Source: Globomyces pollinis-pini
Lineage: Eukaryota > Chytridiomycota > Chytridiomycetes > Rhizophydiales > Globomycetaceae
Assembly (NCBI GenBank): GCA_025399215.1
Contig: MU621184.1
Coordinates: 1-58,479 of the forward strand
Length of the DNA: 58,479 nucleotides
Direction: 5' to 3'
Shown here: in pieces, positions 13,099-24,558 of the stretch
Layout: each line of letters starts with the position of its first letter
How positions within the stretch are numbered: the first letter of the stretch is position 1
The notes under the pieces: generated by a model
Told to the model about the DNA's origin: nothing
Seen by the model: the letters and a program-made list of their open reading frames with translations, nothing else
Databases searched by the model: none
Program-made: the position numbers and the translations under genes

Positions 13099-13198
13099 GC
13101 TGACAACTTTGAAAATTATAAAATTTGAATTAGTTTATTTTGTGACCTTTTTACCAAGATCTTAATATATGGACTCAAGTGGATCTAGTAGTTGCTTA

Positions 13199-14470
13199 TC
13201 ATAGTGGTTCGGATTTCATGGCTTTCGTTAAGATAGCAATCACCCCTCGATGATTAGCTGATTCAGCAAAACTAAGTGCTGTAATGCCATGCTAAATTGT
13301 TATAAAACTAATTTATACCTCACTCTTCATAAATGGATCTCCTCGGTGATTCTCTAGCAGATAGGTGCACAATGGTCCATGGCCATTCATTGCTGCCAAC
13401 ATTAAATGAGTTAATGGGTGCTTTTTAGAAACTGTGTTGACCACTAGTGCTCCATGGGATATTAACCAATCGGCAGCGTCTGTTAAACCGCATGATGTAC
13501 AAAGCCTATCTAATGCTGTTGCTCCATTCATATCTTCTTGGTTTAAATCTACTCCAGCATCTATGATTTCTTGCAAGATTTTCGTCTCGTATCCTTTTCT
13601 AAATGCAAATATAGAATTCTCTGCCGCAAGCATCAACATTGTTACACCATTGATATCTGTATGTGAAGCCAATGTCTTGTCTTGCAATAGAAGTTGCTTT
13701 ACCACTTCGTACTGAGAATTTGTTATTGCGATGCTTAATGCGGTTTTCCCTGCCTGTGTTGTACTTTTCAAATCTGCACCATTTGCAATTAATAATCGCA
13801 TTATATCAGTATTTCCTGCTTTTAGTTTCTATTTGGATCAAACCTTGCTGTGCTGCTATCTAGAAGGTTGAATAAAATTGATTTATACCATTGGTAATGT
13901 TCTTCCATTTTTATCCCTAGCGGCCATAGAGAGCTGTGCTCCGAATTCTTCTATCAGAGATGCTACTTTAGGTGAATCATTCTCTTGTACAGCCCTGATC
14001 AATTGTAGGATAGCTTTGTTCACCTGTGATTCATCTAATATTATATACTTCTTAATTACCACAAGTTTGAACTTTTAATTCCCCATAAGTTTGACTCCAT
14101 ACTGTTGAATTTTCGCACAAGAATCCGAATCTGACTTTAAAAGTATATTCGGTCAAGGGCTTTAAATTAGTGATAGTTACCACGGATTCTGATCCTTCAT
14201 AAACTACATCAAATTCCAAATTCGCCATTTCTGCTCTTGTAACTTGATACCCAATACTTTCTAATGATGATCCTCTTGATTCTTGTTTACAAACCCATTC
14301 CAATTGTAACTGGCGCGCTTGAATATCTGAAAGTAAATAAGATGAATATAAATACTTGATGCTAAAACTTTTAGAGTCAACTTTGGAAGGCTGGGGGGAA
14401 TAAGCTGTACTTTTGTTTGAGCTGTTGACATTGAAAATTGTAAGAAACGCGATTACAATAACCAAAACAT
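13199..14470 (-). CDS. FANK1: Fibronectin type III plus ankyrin repeat protein, FANK1-like
   Basis: An N-terminal fibronectin type III domain (PQPSKVDSKSFSIK through LKPLTEYTFKVRFGFLC, TYGELKVQTCG) is followed by ankyrin repeats (RDKNGRTLPMIAAQQAGNTD, MRLLIANGADLKSTTQAGKT, GVTMLMLAAENSIF, HPLTHLMLAAMNGHGPLCTY, HGITALSFAESANHRG). This order is the architecture of animal FANK1, a protein expressed in ciliated and sperm cells. Short introns of about 25-30 nt join the parts in frame; for example, the last one yields KSE/HGITALSF. The proposed start (ATG at 14470, a tiny first exon MFWL, then a 35-nt intron) is my best guess. A membrane-like reading FVCYIAYVLVIVIAFL over the same bases is the alternative. 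The gene lies head to head with CFAP251. Confidence 0.75.
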
Positions 14471-14705
14471 AAGCAATGTAACATACAAAATTATCTTATT
14501 TCTATCCGAGGATAACTGTGTATATAAATTGTAAATTTTCTTTGCTAGAGTCATTTGTCACTGATGATCTAGTTAGAGAGTGATACTTGCACATAATACT
14601 TAAATAAAAATTGTATGTATCAGCATTTAGCAATATTGCATCAGATCGAATCACAGTTAAGTGGTTCGATTCTTTGAATGAAGTCGACGCGTTTTCTTCA
14701 AACAA
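14471..14705. promoter_or_regulatory. Shared bidirectional promoter region of FANK1-like and CFAP251
   Basis: The two divergent flagellum-associated genes start about 235 bp apart, so this spacer must hold both promoters. I do not recognise a specific binding site. An open frame on the minus strand here lacks an ATG at its start and overlaps no recognisable domain, so I do not call a gene. Confidence 0.45.
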
Positions 14706-17700
14706 ATGACAACAAGTAATGCTTTGGTAAAAACATCAACAAACTAATTCTGAAGGGATTGAATTGGTCATTTGGATTTAACAGAGACAACTACAGTAAT
14801 ATCCATAATATATCCTCCACGTATGGACAGAAGGTTTAAACATGGAATTTAACAGCAGATTCTTTTGTATGGAGCTTCAAATACAGTTATTATGTACGAC
14901 TATGGCAATAGAAAACAAAAAATTCTTCAAGGACATGTATATAATTGATCTAACATTTGAAGACGAATAGTATTACGGCCATCAGCGTTTCAAAGCAGAA
15001 TCGCTGGTTCGCATCAGCAGATACTGGAAACAACTCTATGATTGTTGTTTGGGAAAATTCTGGAGCCAAATTGGACAGTCTTGGCCAAAAACCAGAAACA
15101 GAAGGATTATTAAATGCGTAAGTTATTGTACATTAAAGAAGTCAAGATTTCCAATCAAAAACATATTTGACCCACATGATGGATTTGGAGTTATGTCAAT
15201 AGCATTTACCCCAGACTCAAAGTATCTGATTACGTTGGGAAATGGTATTCTATCAGTTGATTTTTATATCTAAATAGAGCCAAAACAAAAGATATGTATT
15301 TGGGATTGGACAAAAGTTGGTCAGGAAAAGGATAAACCTGTTTTAAGTTTGGAAATTGTTGGTGAACGTCAAGTAAAACACTCTAAACTGATTTTAGAAT
15401 GGCCTTAAAGTCAATCAGCAAGATGGACTTGAAATCATGACCATTGGATTAGGAGCAATATACTTTTTTAGTTATGACAAAGGTGTATCAGAGATTAAAC
15501 AACACATTCCTGCAATTAGCGCAAAGTATGATATTTAATCAAACTCAATCAAAGGGACTTCAAGTTTCTTCCAAGTGGTTATAGTGCTGGAGCATTCTCT
15601 CCAAATGCAGGTCAGGCTATAATAGGAACCAAGGATGGAGACGTGATTTTGTTTAGCAACAAAAGTCTCAGTAACATGACAGCTACCCTTGAAAGAGGGA
15701 ATAAATGTGCTATAAAATTTATTAGGTTATTTATTTGTTTTTAACAACCAGGCTTCATCAAGCTGCGGTAACGTTCATTGACAACGCGCTGGGAAAATAC
15801 ATAATTACAGGTGGAGAAGATGGAATAATCAAGTTATTTGATTTAAATGTAAGAGATTCGTATTTATTAATTATTTAAGCTTCGGATATTATTTTGGTTT
15901 GATAAACTAGCGTCAGGTCCAATATTATCCGTTTTATATAGCCCCCATTCAGACAGTAAAGACATCTATTATTAACATGTAGCACTATTTGAAGATAGTA
16001 GTATTCCAGAATTACTCGTGGCAACCAAACAAGCGAAAGTATACTTACTATCAAGAAGTAATTCAGCAACTATTCCATTTAGACCAAAAACATATGTTCA
16101 ATCTAATGAAGATACTTATGTTACCAGCTCAAAATATCACACTAATACTTTATCAGCTGAAGATGAAAAGAAATCAATTGTAAGTTAATTCAAGGTTTAT
16201 CTGATTCAAAGAATCCGGAAGTTACTTTGGTTATGCAAGGTCAATATGGAAAAATCACATCATTAGTACCCCATCCAGAATTGCCAATATTCGCAGTATC
16301 AGGAGATAGTGGTATATTGGTTTTACTTGATTAAATAACTAGGGTTGATACAAGTATGGGATTACAATACCAAAATGTTGGTGTGTAGTCGATTGATTAC
16401 TGAACAACACCATAAGAAAGATAAGAAAGCAGATGAAGCTCAACAAGAAAATCCAATCCCCGTGGAATCTTTGTGTTATTCCAAAAGTGGAAAAACGTTA
16501 GGTACTTTTCTTATTTCTAATGATCATTAAGCTGCTGGATTTGTTAATGGAACTATAAAATTTATGGATTCAAATGATTTGGTTGATTTACCACAAACCA
16601 AACAATCGGGTTTAAGTTTGCATGGATACAAAGTATCTAACGTTGCAATCACCAAGATTGCATTTTCATTAGATGGATCATATTGTGCAGTCACAGATGC
16701 AGAACATGTTATTTCTATCTTACAAAAGCAAGTTGTCAAAGTCAATTTGGATAGTGGATTGAAGCGTCGTACTTCTGGAGAAACAGTAGAAGAGGATCGA
16801 ATAAAACATGCGAGACAAAGAATTGAATGGTCGTTTATTGGCAGGCGGAAGACACATTACAAAAAAGTCATAGGTAACCTAAACAAGGTCACTTATATTG
16901 TAGCGCTGTTATTTACAACAAGAGAAAATGTTCCAATTTTATACTCTGTCTCAAAAGATCGCCATGTAGTCGAATATGATTTGAAAAATTCTTCAGCAAC
17001 GGATGGTATTGCTGTGAAAGTAATTTTTAACTATTAAACGATAGTCAATTCGAAGAATTGAGCAGCTTTATTATCCCGAAGCAGCTATTTTGTATTCAAA
17101 AATGAATAATTCTCATAATGAAGAGTTTATTATGACTTTTAATAGCGCTTTCAAGTTTAAATTGTACTCTTTGGAGACCCAACTGTGCAGAAAAACAAGT
17201 TTGGGACCAACATTTGGTGGACTTCTTAGTTCCATTCATATGATACAACATACCGAGACCAAATATATGGCATTCGTGTCCCAAAATGTAAATATATATT
17301 AAACATTAAATGATTAATGGATAGATTATTGGATTTGGCAAGTTACCATTAGATGGAAATCCATTTAGATTTATTGGATTTGTTGGTCATCCATTTGAAG
17401 TAGTTTAGCATCTTCATTTATTTTTAGATTTCTAATCTGGTGTCTACATATAATGGGGGCAACATTTTAACAGCAGGAGGTCAAGATGGATGCGTCAATA
17501 TGTGGACCCTTAATGCAAGTGTTTTAGAATCACAAATCATCGCAGGTGGAGAAAAGATGGACCCTTTTTTGAATATGTTGGATCCAAGTGGAAAAGGAGT
17601 TCAAGGAGACATCTATAGAGAATTTGAAGATTATTTTTACTATGCCCAGATAAAAACGTAAGTGAATTTGCTGATTTTATTACATGATTAGACAAGGTGA

Positions 17701-18295
17701 AGATGTCTCCGTTGACAGAATTGTTGGAGACACAGTTCCTTTGAGTCAAGTCCCATTCATTATACAAGCAATGGGTTACTATCCATCCAATATGGAAATC
17801 GATGACATGATTAATGAAATTAAATATTCTCGATTTTCAGAAGGAGAAACGGAAGAAGTCAAAGAGGTGACACTAAATGAAATAATCAAATGTAAACAAG
17901 TGCAATTAATATCCTAGTATACTTGAACCATCGCCCAGAAACCTCAGTCAGTTCAGAAGACCTAGAAATCGCATTATCACACGCGAAAAGATTGGAACCA
18001 GGAAAAGGAGTTCCTTTAGGTCCAGTCACAAAAGTTAGAAGAAATCAAACAATCAAAACAGAAGGTTTAGTGTCTATTATGCAACAATTTGGTATGTCAT
18101 GATACTAATTTAAATCAAGGTGAATCAATGGGTATTCAAGAATCGAAAAAAGTGTTTAATGAATTACTATTTCAGAAAGATCCTTACTATGGAAATCTAC
18201 CCAGCCAATTTACTACAAGCGAATTTGTTGAGAATATATTGGGAATGAACCCCACAGAAGAAGTAGATAATCCTCCTTCCACAAAGGCTGCTTAA
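14706..18295 (+). CDS. CFAP251: CFAP251/WDR66-like axonemal WD40 protein with C-terminal EF-hand-like region
   Basis: The first exons read MTTSNALGLNWSFGFNRDN then QILLYGASNTVIMYDYGNRK and LQGHTNSITAISVSKQNRWF, matching the start of CFAP251. A series of WD40 blades follows (IAFTPDSKYLITLG, ICIWDWTKVGQ, YIITGGEDGIIKLFD, GLIQVWDYNTKMLV, FVNGTIKFMDS, ILTAGGQDGCVNMW). The C-terminal part contains a calmodulin-like region (MGYYPSNMEIDDMINEIKYS) and ends PPSTKAA. CFAP251 belongs to the calmodulin- and spoke-associated complex at the base of radial spoke 3 in motile cilia, so this organism should build a motile flagellum. More than 15 introns of 22-35 nt interrupt the gene, including one of 22 nt ending at about 14852. 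Several internal junctions are provisional. Confidence 0.85.
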
Positions 18296-18349
18296 AGTCT
18301 TCACCATATTTGCTAGAATAAATTGATTTTTGAGACAATGTGTTTATTT

Positions 18350-18824
18350 TTAAAGATCTGTCTTGGATCGGCTTGGAATTTCAAGCAGTTCAACTTCAAA
18401 TACCAGAGTAGCACCTCCTGGGATCACTCCACCAGCACCTCTGGAGCCATATCCCAAATGAGGAGGAATGATAAGTTTACGCTTTTCACCAATGCACATA
18501 TCGACCAAACCTTGATCCCATCCTTTGATGACCATTCCTGCACCTAGGCAAATTAATAATTGATAAGAAAACCTAAGGTAAATTCAAAAGGACCACGGTT
18601 AATCGACTTATCGAATTCTTTTCCAGTGTCAAATAAAGTACCAATATAGTGCATGCTTAGAGTATCTAATCATAAGAAATGTAATTATCACCTCCATTCT
18701 TTGATGCAATACAATCTTTCGCATCAACGCTTTTCAGTGTTATAATTTCCAAATCAGATGGTGGTTGCTCGGTTGTTGCTTGACAAATCCCAGCAAATAA
18801 TGCAGCAATAGAGATGAATTTCAT
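18350..18824 (-). CDS. Secreted or ER FKBP-type peptidyl-prolyl isomerase
   Basis: Three exons (introns 18666-18691 and 18544-18572) join into 139 residues. An N-terminal signal peptide [16 protein letters not shown] is followed by a complete FKBP domain: [73 protein letters not shown]. The aromatic and hydrophobic residues of the FK506 pocket (Y, F, D, W, Y) are present. It resembles FKBP2/FKBP13, which helps proteins fold in the secretory pathway, but the C-terminus (RSKTDL) is not an HDEL-type retention signal. It is convergent with CFAP251 and starts only 41 bp from the divergent TMEM42-like gene. Confidence 0.92.
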
Positions 18825-18865
18825 GAAAATTGGAAGAGAAAAGCTGAGTCAAATTCTATCCAAAA

Positions 18866-19267
18866 ATGAAATCAACCTATCTGCCACTGGCCATAGCATC
18901 AGGGATATTCGCTAGTTTAGCTTCGGTTTTCTCTAAACTGGCTAGTAATCCAATTACAGTGGAGCGTTACTTAGAGTCATTGGTAACTAAAGAGATAACC
19001 AGGATCTTGATGGTTGCTTGTGTAGTTATCTGTAATGCAATCATGTGGGGTACATTTACTCTAGCATTGAACAAATCACCAAGGAGTATTCAAGTCACTA
19101 TTCTAAACACTTGCAGTAATATGATTACTACTGGAGTTAGTGGTTGGATTTTATTCCAAGAAGTTATAACTGTTAAATGGGTAGTTGGAGTGTCTATGAT
19201 CGTTGTCGGATCTTTAGTTTTATCAACAAGAGATGAAGTGTCTGTTGACGTGAAGAAACAAGAATAA
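18866..19267 (+). CDS. TMEM42-like small membrane protein (EamA-related)
   Basis: A single exon encodes 133 residues with four predicted membrane spans. The pattern SGIFASLASVFSKLA, RILMVACVVICNAIMWGTFT, NTCSNMITTGVSGWILFQE and WVVGVSMIVVGSLVL is that of TMEM42, a half-size relative of EamA/DMT transporters. The function of TMEM42 is unknown. The start ATG lies 41 bp from the divergent FKBP start, so the two must share a promoter. Ends with a short charged tail. Confidence 0.85.
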   Translation: MKSTYLPLAIASGIFASLASVFSKLASNPITVERYLESLVTKEITRILMVACVVICNAIMWGTFTLALNKSPRSIQVTILNTCSNMITTGVSGWILFQEVITVKWVVGVSMIVVGSLVLSTRDEVSVDVKKQE

Positions 19268-19367
19268 TTACTTTATATAATATACTCAAATAATCTACTC
19301 ATATCTGGTTGGCTAATATTCTCAACGATTGTCCCTTTAATCAGAGTGAATACCATTTATTAACTAT

Positions 19368-21737
19368 CTATTCGATTTTTGTGATGTCCAAAGGTTTCCA
19401 AAACGACTCTCCAAAGCTAACCAATAATTCAGTTATGGTCTGGGTAAATTCGTCACTACCATGAACGAAGCACCGTTCGTCTCCTATCAGAGTATTGAAA
19501 ACAGGGTATAATGATGATTCCTGCAACATAAACTTATCAACATGATGAATTTTGATGTAGTCTGTAAATGCGCTTTGAATGTACTGGACTTCTTCAGAAA
19601 CCGGTGAAGGATTAGGTGATTGACTGCAGTGAATGAAACTAAGTCTAACTTGGTGAAATGGAGCAACACAATAGATAGGGAACACACCATTACAATCCTG
19701 TGTCACATTTCTTCCTAGACACCATCCATCCATTCGGTGTACTTGAACTTGGAGTACATCACCCTTAGTAACGGTGATTTCGGTTGTATTGATTGGTATA
19801 TAATTTTCTGCGGCCTAAAAATATAAGCTTAAGTTGATCTTACCATTATATCCACATTAATTGGCAAAAAGAGAGATATTGCAGCATTTACAAACTCTTG
19901 ATTCATTGGAAGATCCGAAAAAAAGAACAAATTTCCACTGGTACCTGATTTATTACTGATACCAGAGATTGCATCCATGACTCGAGATGAAGCCTGTTTG
20001 GTACCTGAAGATAGTTGTGAACGCGGCTTTTGCTGAAATTCGTTGTTTGCATCTGAATAATCACCAATTGCATGTGCCATATTTGTTGGAGCCTCTACTA
20101 ACGTATCAGATTGTCTGCTAGGTGAAGTCATTTCGGAAACAGAGGCTTTTGGTTTAATTGGAAAGGAATTTGATTGTCCAGTTTCGACTTGGTGACCAAC
20201 ATCATTATTCTGTTTTTTAAATCCAAATCCAATAAACTGCCATACACGAAACACTGCTGCTACACAAAATGCAACACAAATAGTGGCTCCAACTCCTATC
20301 AGCAACCATGAACCAAAGGATCCGGCTAATAAGAAACTTTCTGTTGTTGGTACTGGTGATGTGGATGTTGAAGGGGTTGGTGAGGCAGATGTGACTGGTC
20401 GATTCACAGTTGTCCCAAATCTAACATTTAATTGATCAACCACTTACTGAAATTTTTCTGGAGAGTATTTTGGTATCGATTTGATTGAATCTGGAATAGG
20501 CAGTGATAACTGATTTCCACCAAAATTCCTATAATTGAGTTATACCGTTATTGTTACATTTCCTGAACTTTCAGCATTTTACCAAGTTCAGATGGAATGG
20601 GACCCGTAAGAGTGTTTGTGCTCATGTCACTAACGTTAATGATATCAAATTACATTAGGTCCATATTCACTAGATTTCCAAGCGAAGTAGGAATACTACC
20701 CGATAATTTGTTGAAGGACAGATCCCTAAAATTAATGAATAGGGAATTTTACAAATTAGTCAAGTATGCTAGATTTCCTAATTCAGGTGGTATAGTGCCG
20801 GTCAATTGATTATTATTCAGAAACCTACGATAAGAAACAGAAGAGAGATACAATCTTTCGCATAAAGCTAATTGTCCAAGAGTTTCTGGTATTTTTCCCG
20901 TTACCGCATTATTCATAATAACACTACCTAATCAGTATATTAAACAATACTTACAATAACTGGACTTTTCGTAAATTTCCCAGTTCAGGGGGGATGGTAG
21001 TGAGCTTGTTGTACCCCAAATTGCTAACGAGTGAATCAATACAAAATTACAAGTTGATCAGATTTACAAGGTTTCCAATCGAGCTTGGAATTGGACCACT
21101 AAGTTCATTGTCATGTATTATTCTACAAAGTTAGCGCAAGAAATAAATACAGATTTTCCAAAGTGGTGATTTTCCCAATGGACGCTGGAAGCGATCCAGT
21201 TAGTTTATTAATGTTCAGTAGTAAACTCTTCAATTGATTACAAGCGCTTAAGTCTGGAATAGTTCCCGTCAATGAATTATTAGTAAAGTTTCTATAAAGA
21301 TTAAATTTGATATGAATGAGTATTTACATTTCCGTTAAACTTGTCAATTGTGCAAAGTCTGAAGAAATCTGTCCCTTTAGTCCCCTATTGGGCAAATTTC
21401 TAGTCCGGTTAGAAAGACAAATCATTGTACATTGAAATAATTTCATTCTGAGCATTGCATTTAATTTGTGATTGACAGCAAGCTATAGTACTATTTGCAT
21501 TCCCAGTCAATTTCTGATAAATAGATTTCGTGAATAAATTACAGTTTGGAGAATCCGTCATAAGTTAAAATCCAGTGTGCACAATTTGTATGGCTTTATA
21601 TTGAAGGCTTCTACACAATAAGTGTTTCCAATCTACACCATTGATAACAAGCTTCCTCTTCATGATTTTTGCAAGGGATAAAATAAAGAATAAACTAGGA
21701 CTAGAACCAAACCCAAGAATTGCTGTTTGTCTACCAT
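19368..21737 (-). CDS. LRR receptor-like protein: signal peptide, plant-type LRRs, TM segment, cytoplasmic SH3 domain
   Basis: From 5' to 3' there is a likely signal sequence (QQFLGLVLVLVYSLFY), a cysteine-containing cap (STIACCQSQIKCNAQNEII), and about nine LRRs of the LxGxIPxxLGxLxxL type (SLTGTIPDLSACNQL, ELSGPIPSSIGNL, TTIPPELGNLRKV, NTLTGPIPSELGKM). Then come a Thr/Ser/Pro stalk and a membrane span (SWLLIGVGATICVAFCVAAV). A polar linker is followed by an SH3 domain (ITVTKGDVLQVQVHRMDGWC, GVFPIYCVAPF) and the end DITKIE. LRRs of this type followed by TM and SH3 are known from zoosporic fungi. Ligand and partners are unknown. Most LRRs have their own 72-nt exon. The first exons (about 21540-21737) are unresolved because my reading of the signal exon does not join in frame to the cap. 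Confidence 0.72.
20558..21291 (-). repeat. One-LRR-per-exon array
   Basis: Exons at 21151-21291 (141 nt, two repeats), 21051-21122, 20955-21023, 20852-20923, 20753-20824, 20654-20725 and 20558-20629 are 72 nt long, except one of 69 nt and the double one. Introns between them are 24-31 nt. Each exon holds one leucine-rich repeat cut at the same repeat position. Confidence 0.8.
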
Positions 21738-21891
21738 TTTGTCCTGGGATTGTCCAGTTGGAAATATCCTGACCATGATCCCATCAAGGTTTCACAACCG
21801 CCCTGTTTCAGCCTGAGTCCCTCATTCGAAATTTTTAAAGAAAGTATCATACTAAGGTCAGCAAATCTTTATTAGGTATTACAATAGACAT

Positions 21892-23934
21892 TCAATATGA
21901 CCATAAAACCAGCAACTTCAACATTTCTAGCGCCGCATTCTGAAGGGCAAGTTTTTTGGAACTACCTGTGGCCATCACTTCCAAAGCCTCAGATCCAACC
22001 TCTAACAGTTTGATTTTAGCAGTAAACACACCATAAATGCCATCAGAAACGGTTTGATCTATTTTTGCTTCCACTTTTTGCACATAACTATTTAAGACAG
22101 CCAACTCGGACTGAGAAGGAAGGGCACCAGAAAAGAATTGAAGTATATAGGAATACCCTTGCTGTTTTTTAACATTAGTACTGTACAATTTCGCATTGGT
22201 GGACTTCACGTTTAAGGCTTGGCGAACTTTTTCTAAATTGTGGTCGATTCGTGAAAACTCATCGATGATACTCTTTTGATTAGATTCTGCATTTACTAAA
22301 TCTGGCACTGTTTTGCTTTTGGATTCATTCATTACGATAAAGGAACTGTTAGCCTGTCTTGCCCTTCCTCTGCTCTGTATGAATGAGACTGGCGTTTGCA
22401 TTGCATCAAATCTAACGACACAATTTGCGGCAGGAATATCTATACCTTCTTCTGCTACGTTTGTGCTAAATAGTACTTGAATACTAGCCGTGCTGAATTG
22501 ATGAACGTGAAGTCTTGCCTGTGTTTTTGATAAAGACAGTGTAGCAGTTGCTGCTGTCGACGTCGCATACAGATACTTTGATTTTAAAACTGCTTTTAGG
22601 TCAGGATCACTCATCAGAAAGTGATGCAAAATATGAGTCACCACTCGTTGTTGAACAAATACTATACAGCGCAAATCTCTTCCATATATTTGAAACTGAT
22701 CAAGTAATATTTGCTTCAAATTTTTCAATTTGCTGAATTGATCTTTATGTGTATACCACAGTTTTGATAATTTGTTAAGTTCATTTGATCCTTCAAGCAG
22801 ACCCATCATAATCAGGTAGTGGATTGACAATTCTAGACCAGTTTGCTGTGACACAATCAATAATCGAACCGCTTCATATAAGTGATGCAAGGTGTGATAG
22901 TATGGTGCTATATTTTTGCCCACAGATAAACACTTTTTCTGTGCATAGTTACCCCATTCTTGCATTTTATCCATTGTTTCGATATTTTCCATTGGGGACA
23001 TAAAAGTTCCATCTACCAATCTGGTTTCTTCTTCCACCGATTGGATTGTTTCCATGAGACAGACAGACAAGGGGTGAATTGGAGGCCTTAAATATTCAAT
23101 GTGGTATCTAAAAGACTGAAGTGCGTCATGGGGCATTCCAATTAACAAAGAAGAAGCGAATTTATCATTCTCATACACAATCGTTTGGTGAGAACTATTA
23201 TGTTCAGTATCATCTAAATCTTTGCATTCGTCTGAAAAAATACAATCTGCACCGACGTTGAGGGCCACACATAGATTGATGATTGATGGTGCAATACCTT
23301 CACCCATGGCATATGAAAGAGATGCTGTTAGACCTACTCGATGAGGTGGATCCGTGAGACTATTAAAGTGATTGGCGACTCTTGTATATGGGTGTTTTTT
23401 AATCATATGGTGCACCTCGTCAAAAATCACCAAATCAAAATGAAAACGTCGATCGGACACACTAGGTAAAATAGAATCAACAGGGATATATGGACACATC
23501 GCTGTTGAACTGTATCGCAGAAGATTCATAAATGCATCTGGAGTCGAGACAACAACACTAGCAGTTGTGCACATGCTTGAAGCCCTTTTCTTACCACCCA
23601 TAACTTCTTGAACAAATAGACCAGTTTCGTGCCTCAGAACCTCACTCTGTTGCTGAACTAGTAATTGAGTGGGAACTAAAAATAACACCCTTCCATTTTG
23701 ATTCACATACAGTTCTGTTAATGCTGCTGCAATAAGTGTTTTTCCAGAGCCAGTAGGTAGAACTATAATGCTACTCCTTTGTTTAGCAAATTCCAATGCA
23801 TTCAGTTGGTAAGGCCGTAACTTGTTACCCCTTTTCGAAGTCCACTCTCCAACGACAGTATCACTAATGGCCAAGTCTTCACTGGATGAGAAAACAACAT
23901 TTACCTGTAGTATTTTTGGTACTAAAGCCCACAT
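21892..23934 (-). CDS. Dicer/RIG-I-type DExH helicase with dsRBD-like C-terminus, no RNase III
   Basis: One uninterrupted exon of about 680 residues. SF2 helicase motifs appear in order: LRPYQLNALEFA (Q-like), LPTGSGKT (Walker A), FLVPTQLLVQQQ (Ia), VVSTPDAFMNLL, FDEVHHMI (motif II), GLTASLS (III), RCIVFVQQR (IV), LFSTNVAEEGIDIPAANCVV (V) and QSRGRARQANS (VI). DExHH with QSRGRAR and the EEGIDIP box is typical of the Dicer/RIG-I branch rather than of DEAD-box proteins. The last 100 residues (YGVFTAKIKLLEVGSEA, ATGSSKKLALQNAALEMLKL) look like a dsRNA-binding fold. There is no PAZ or RNase III domain before the stop. It could be an RNAi accessory helicase or an RNA sensor. Lack of introns is unusual for this window. 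The first ATG is at 23934. Confidence 0.85.
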   Translation of the reverse strand: MWALVPKILQVNVVFSSSEDLAISDTVVGEWTSKRGNKLRPYQLNALEFAKQRSSIIVLPTGSGKTLIAAALTELYVNQNGRVLFLVPTQLLVQQQSEVLRHETGLFVQEVMGGKKRASSMCTTASVVVSTPDAFMNLLRYSSTAMCPYIPVDSILPSVSDRRFHFDLVIFDEVHHMIKKHPYTRVANHFNSLTDPPHRVGLTASLSYAMGEGIAPSIINLCVALNVGADCIFSDECKDLDDTEHNSSHQTIVYENDKFASSLLIGMPHDALQSFRYHIEYLRPPIHPLSVCLMETIQSVEEETRLVDGTFMSPMENIETMDKMQEWGNYAQKKCLSVGKNIAPYYHTLHHLYEAVRLLIVSQQTGLELSIHYLIMMGLLEGSNELNKLSKLWYTHKDQFSKLKNLKQILLDQFQIYGRDLRCIVFVQQRVVTHILHHFLMSDPDLKAVLKSKYLYATSTAATATLSLSKTQARLHVHQFSTASIQVLFSTNVAEEGIDIPAANCVVRFDAMQTPVSFIQSRGRARQANSSFIVMNESKSKTVPDLVNAESNQKSIIDEFSRIDHNLEKVRQALNVKSTNAKLYSTNVKKQQGYSYILQFFSGALPSQSELAVLNSYVQKVEAKIDQTVSDGIYGVFTAKIKLLEVGSEALEVMATGSSKKLALQNAALEMLKLLVLWSY

Positions 23935-24558
23935 TTTGAATACTTTGCCCAATCATTTTGGTAAAGTTACTTGAGTTCAAAATTTCCTTGATTTTATGTT
24001 GTAGTAGAGACATCACTTTGTTGAAGATAATATATCAACAACGATTTTGAAATGAAGGTGCCAATCATTCAGATTTAAATCCAGTGATTCTCCTGCATTC
24101 AAATGTCAAATTTTGACTGCAATGAAATTGATGTGCTATTTTCATGCTTTGCCATTGATAACATGAATTTGACATTTACACGGGTTGACATCTAGTGCTA
24201 ACATTAGGATTTATACATGATTGTCTTTGTGGTGGAAAAACGAAGATATTTCATATGCCTAATTTACTTTTTTTTGTCCAATCAACACGAGGTTTTTATC
24301 CCACAACCGCATGCGAAGCACGAAAATGGAACTCATAAAAACAACTCCAAAAAAGTAATTCATAATAGGATTTACAGTCAGTTTAATATCGCAAGAGATT
24401 GAAAATCAGAAATTGTAACTAACACAACTCGGACTCGGTTGACAATAAGTAATCTACAAATAGTTGAACAATTTTAACATTGTAACGATGGCCTTACACT
24501 TTTTATTCGATCCATTTTGTTCTTTATTCAAACTTCACTAAGTATTGAAAAAAAGAAA

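Noticed and set aside
14502..14705. Minus-strand open frame between FANK1 and CFAP251
   Set aside because: It lacks an ATG at its start, has no clear domain, cannot be joined convincingly to FANK1 and occupies the shared promoter.
21892..23934. DEAD-box or Mph1/FANCM helicase
   Set aside because: Motif II is DEVHH and motif VI is QSRGRAR with a Dicer-type EEGIDIP box, and the C-terminus looks like a dsRBD; these favour the Dicer/RIG-I branch.
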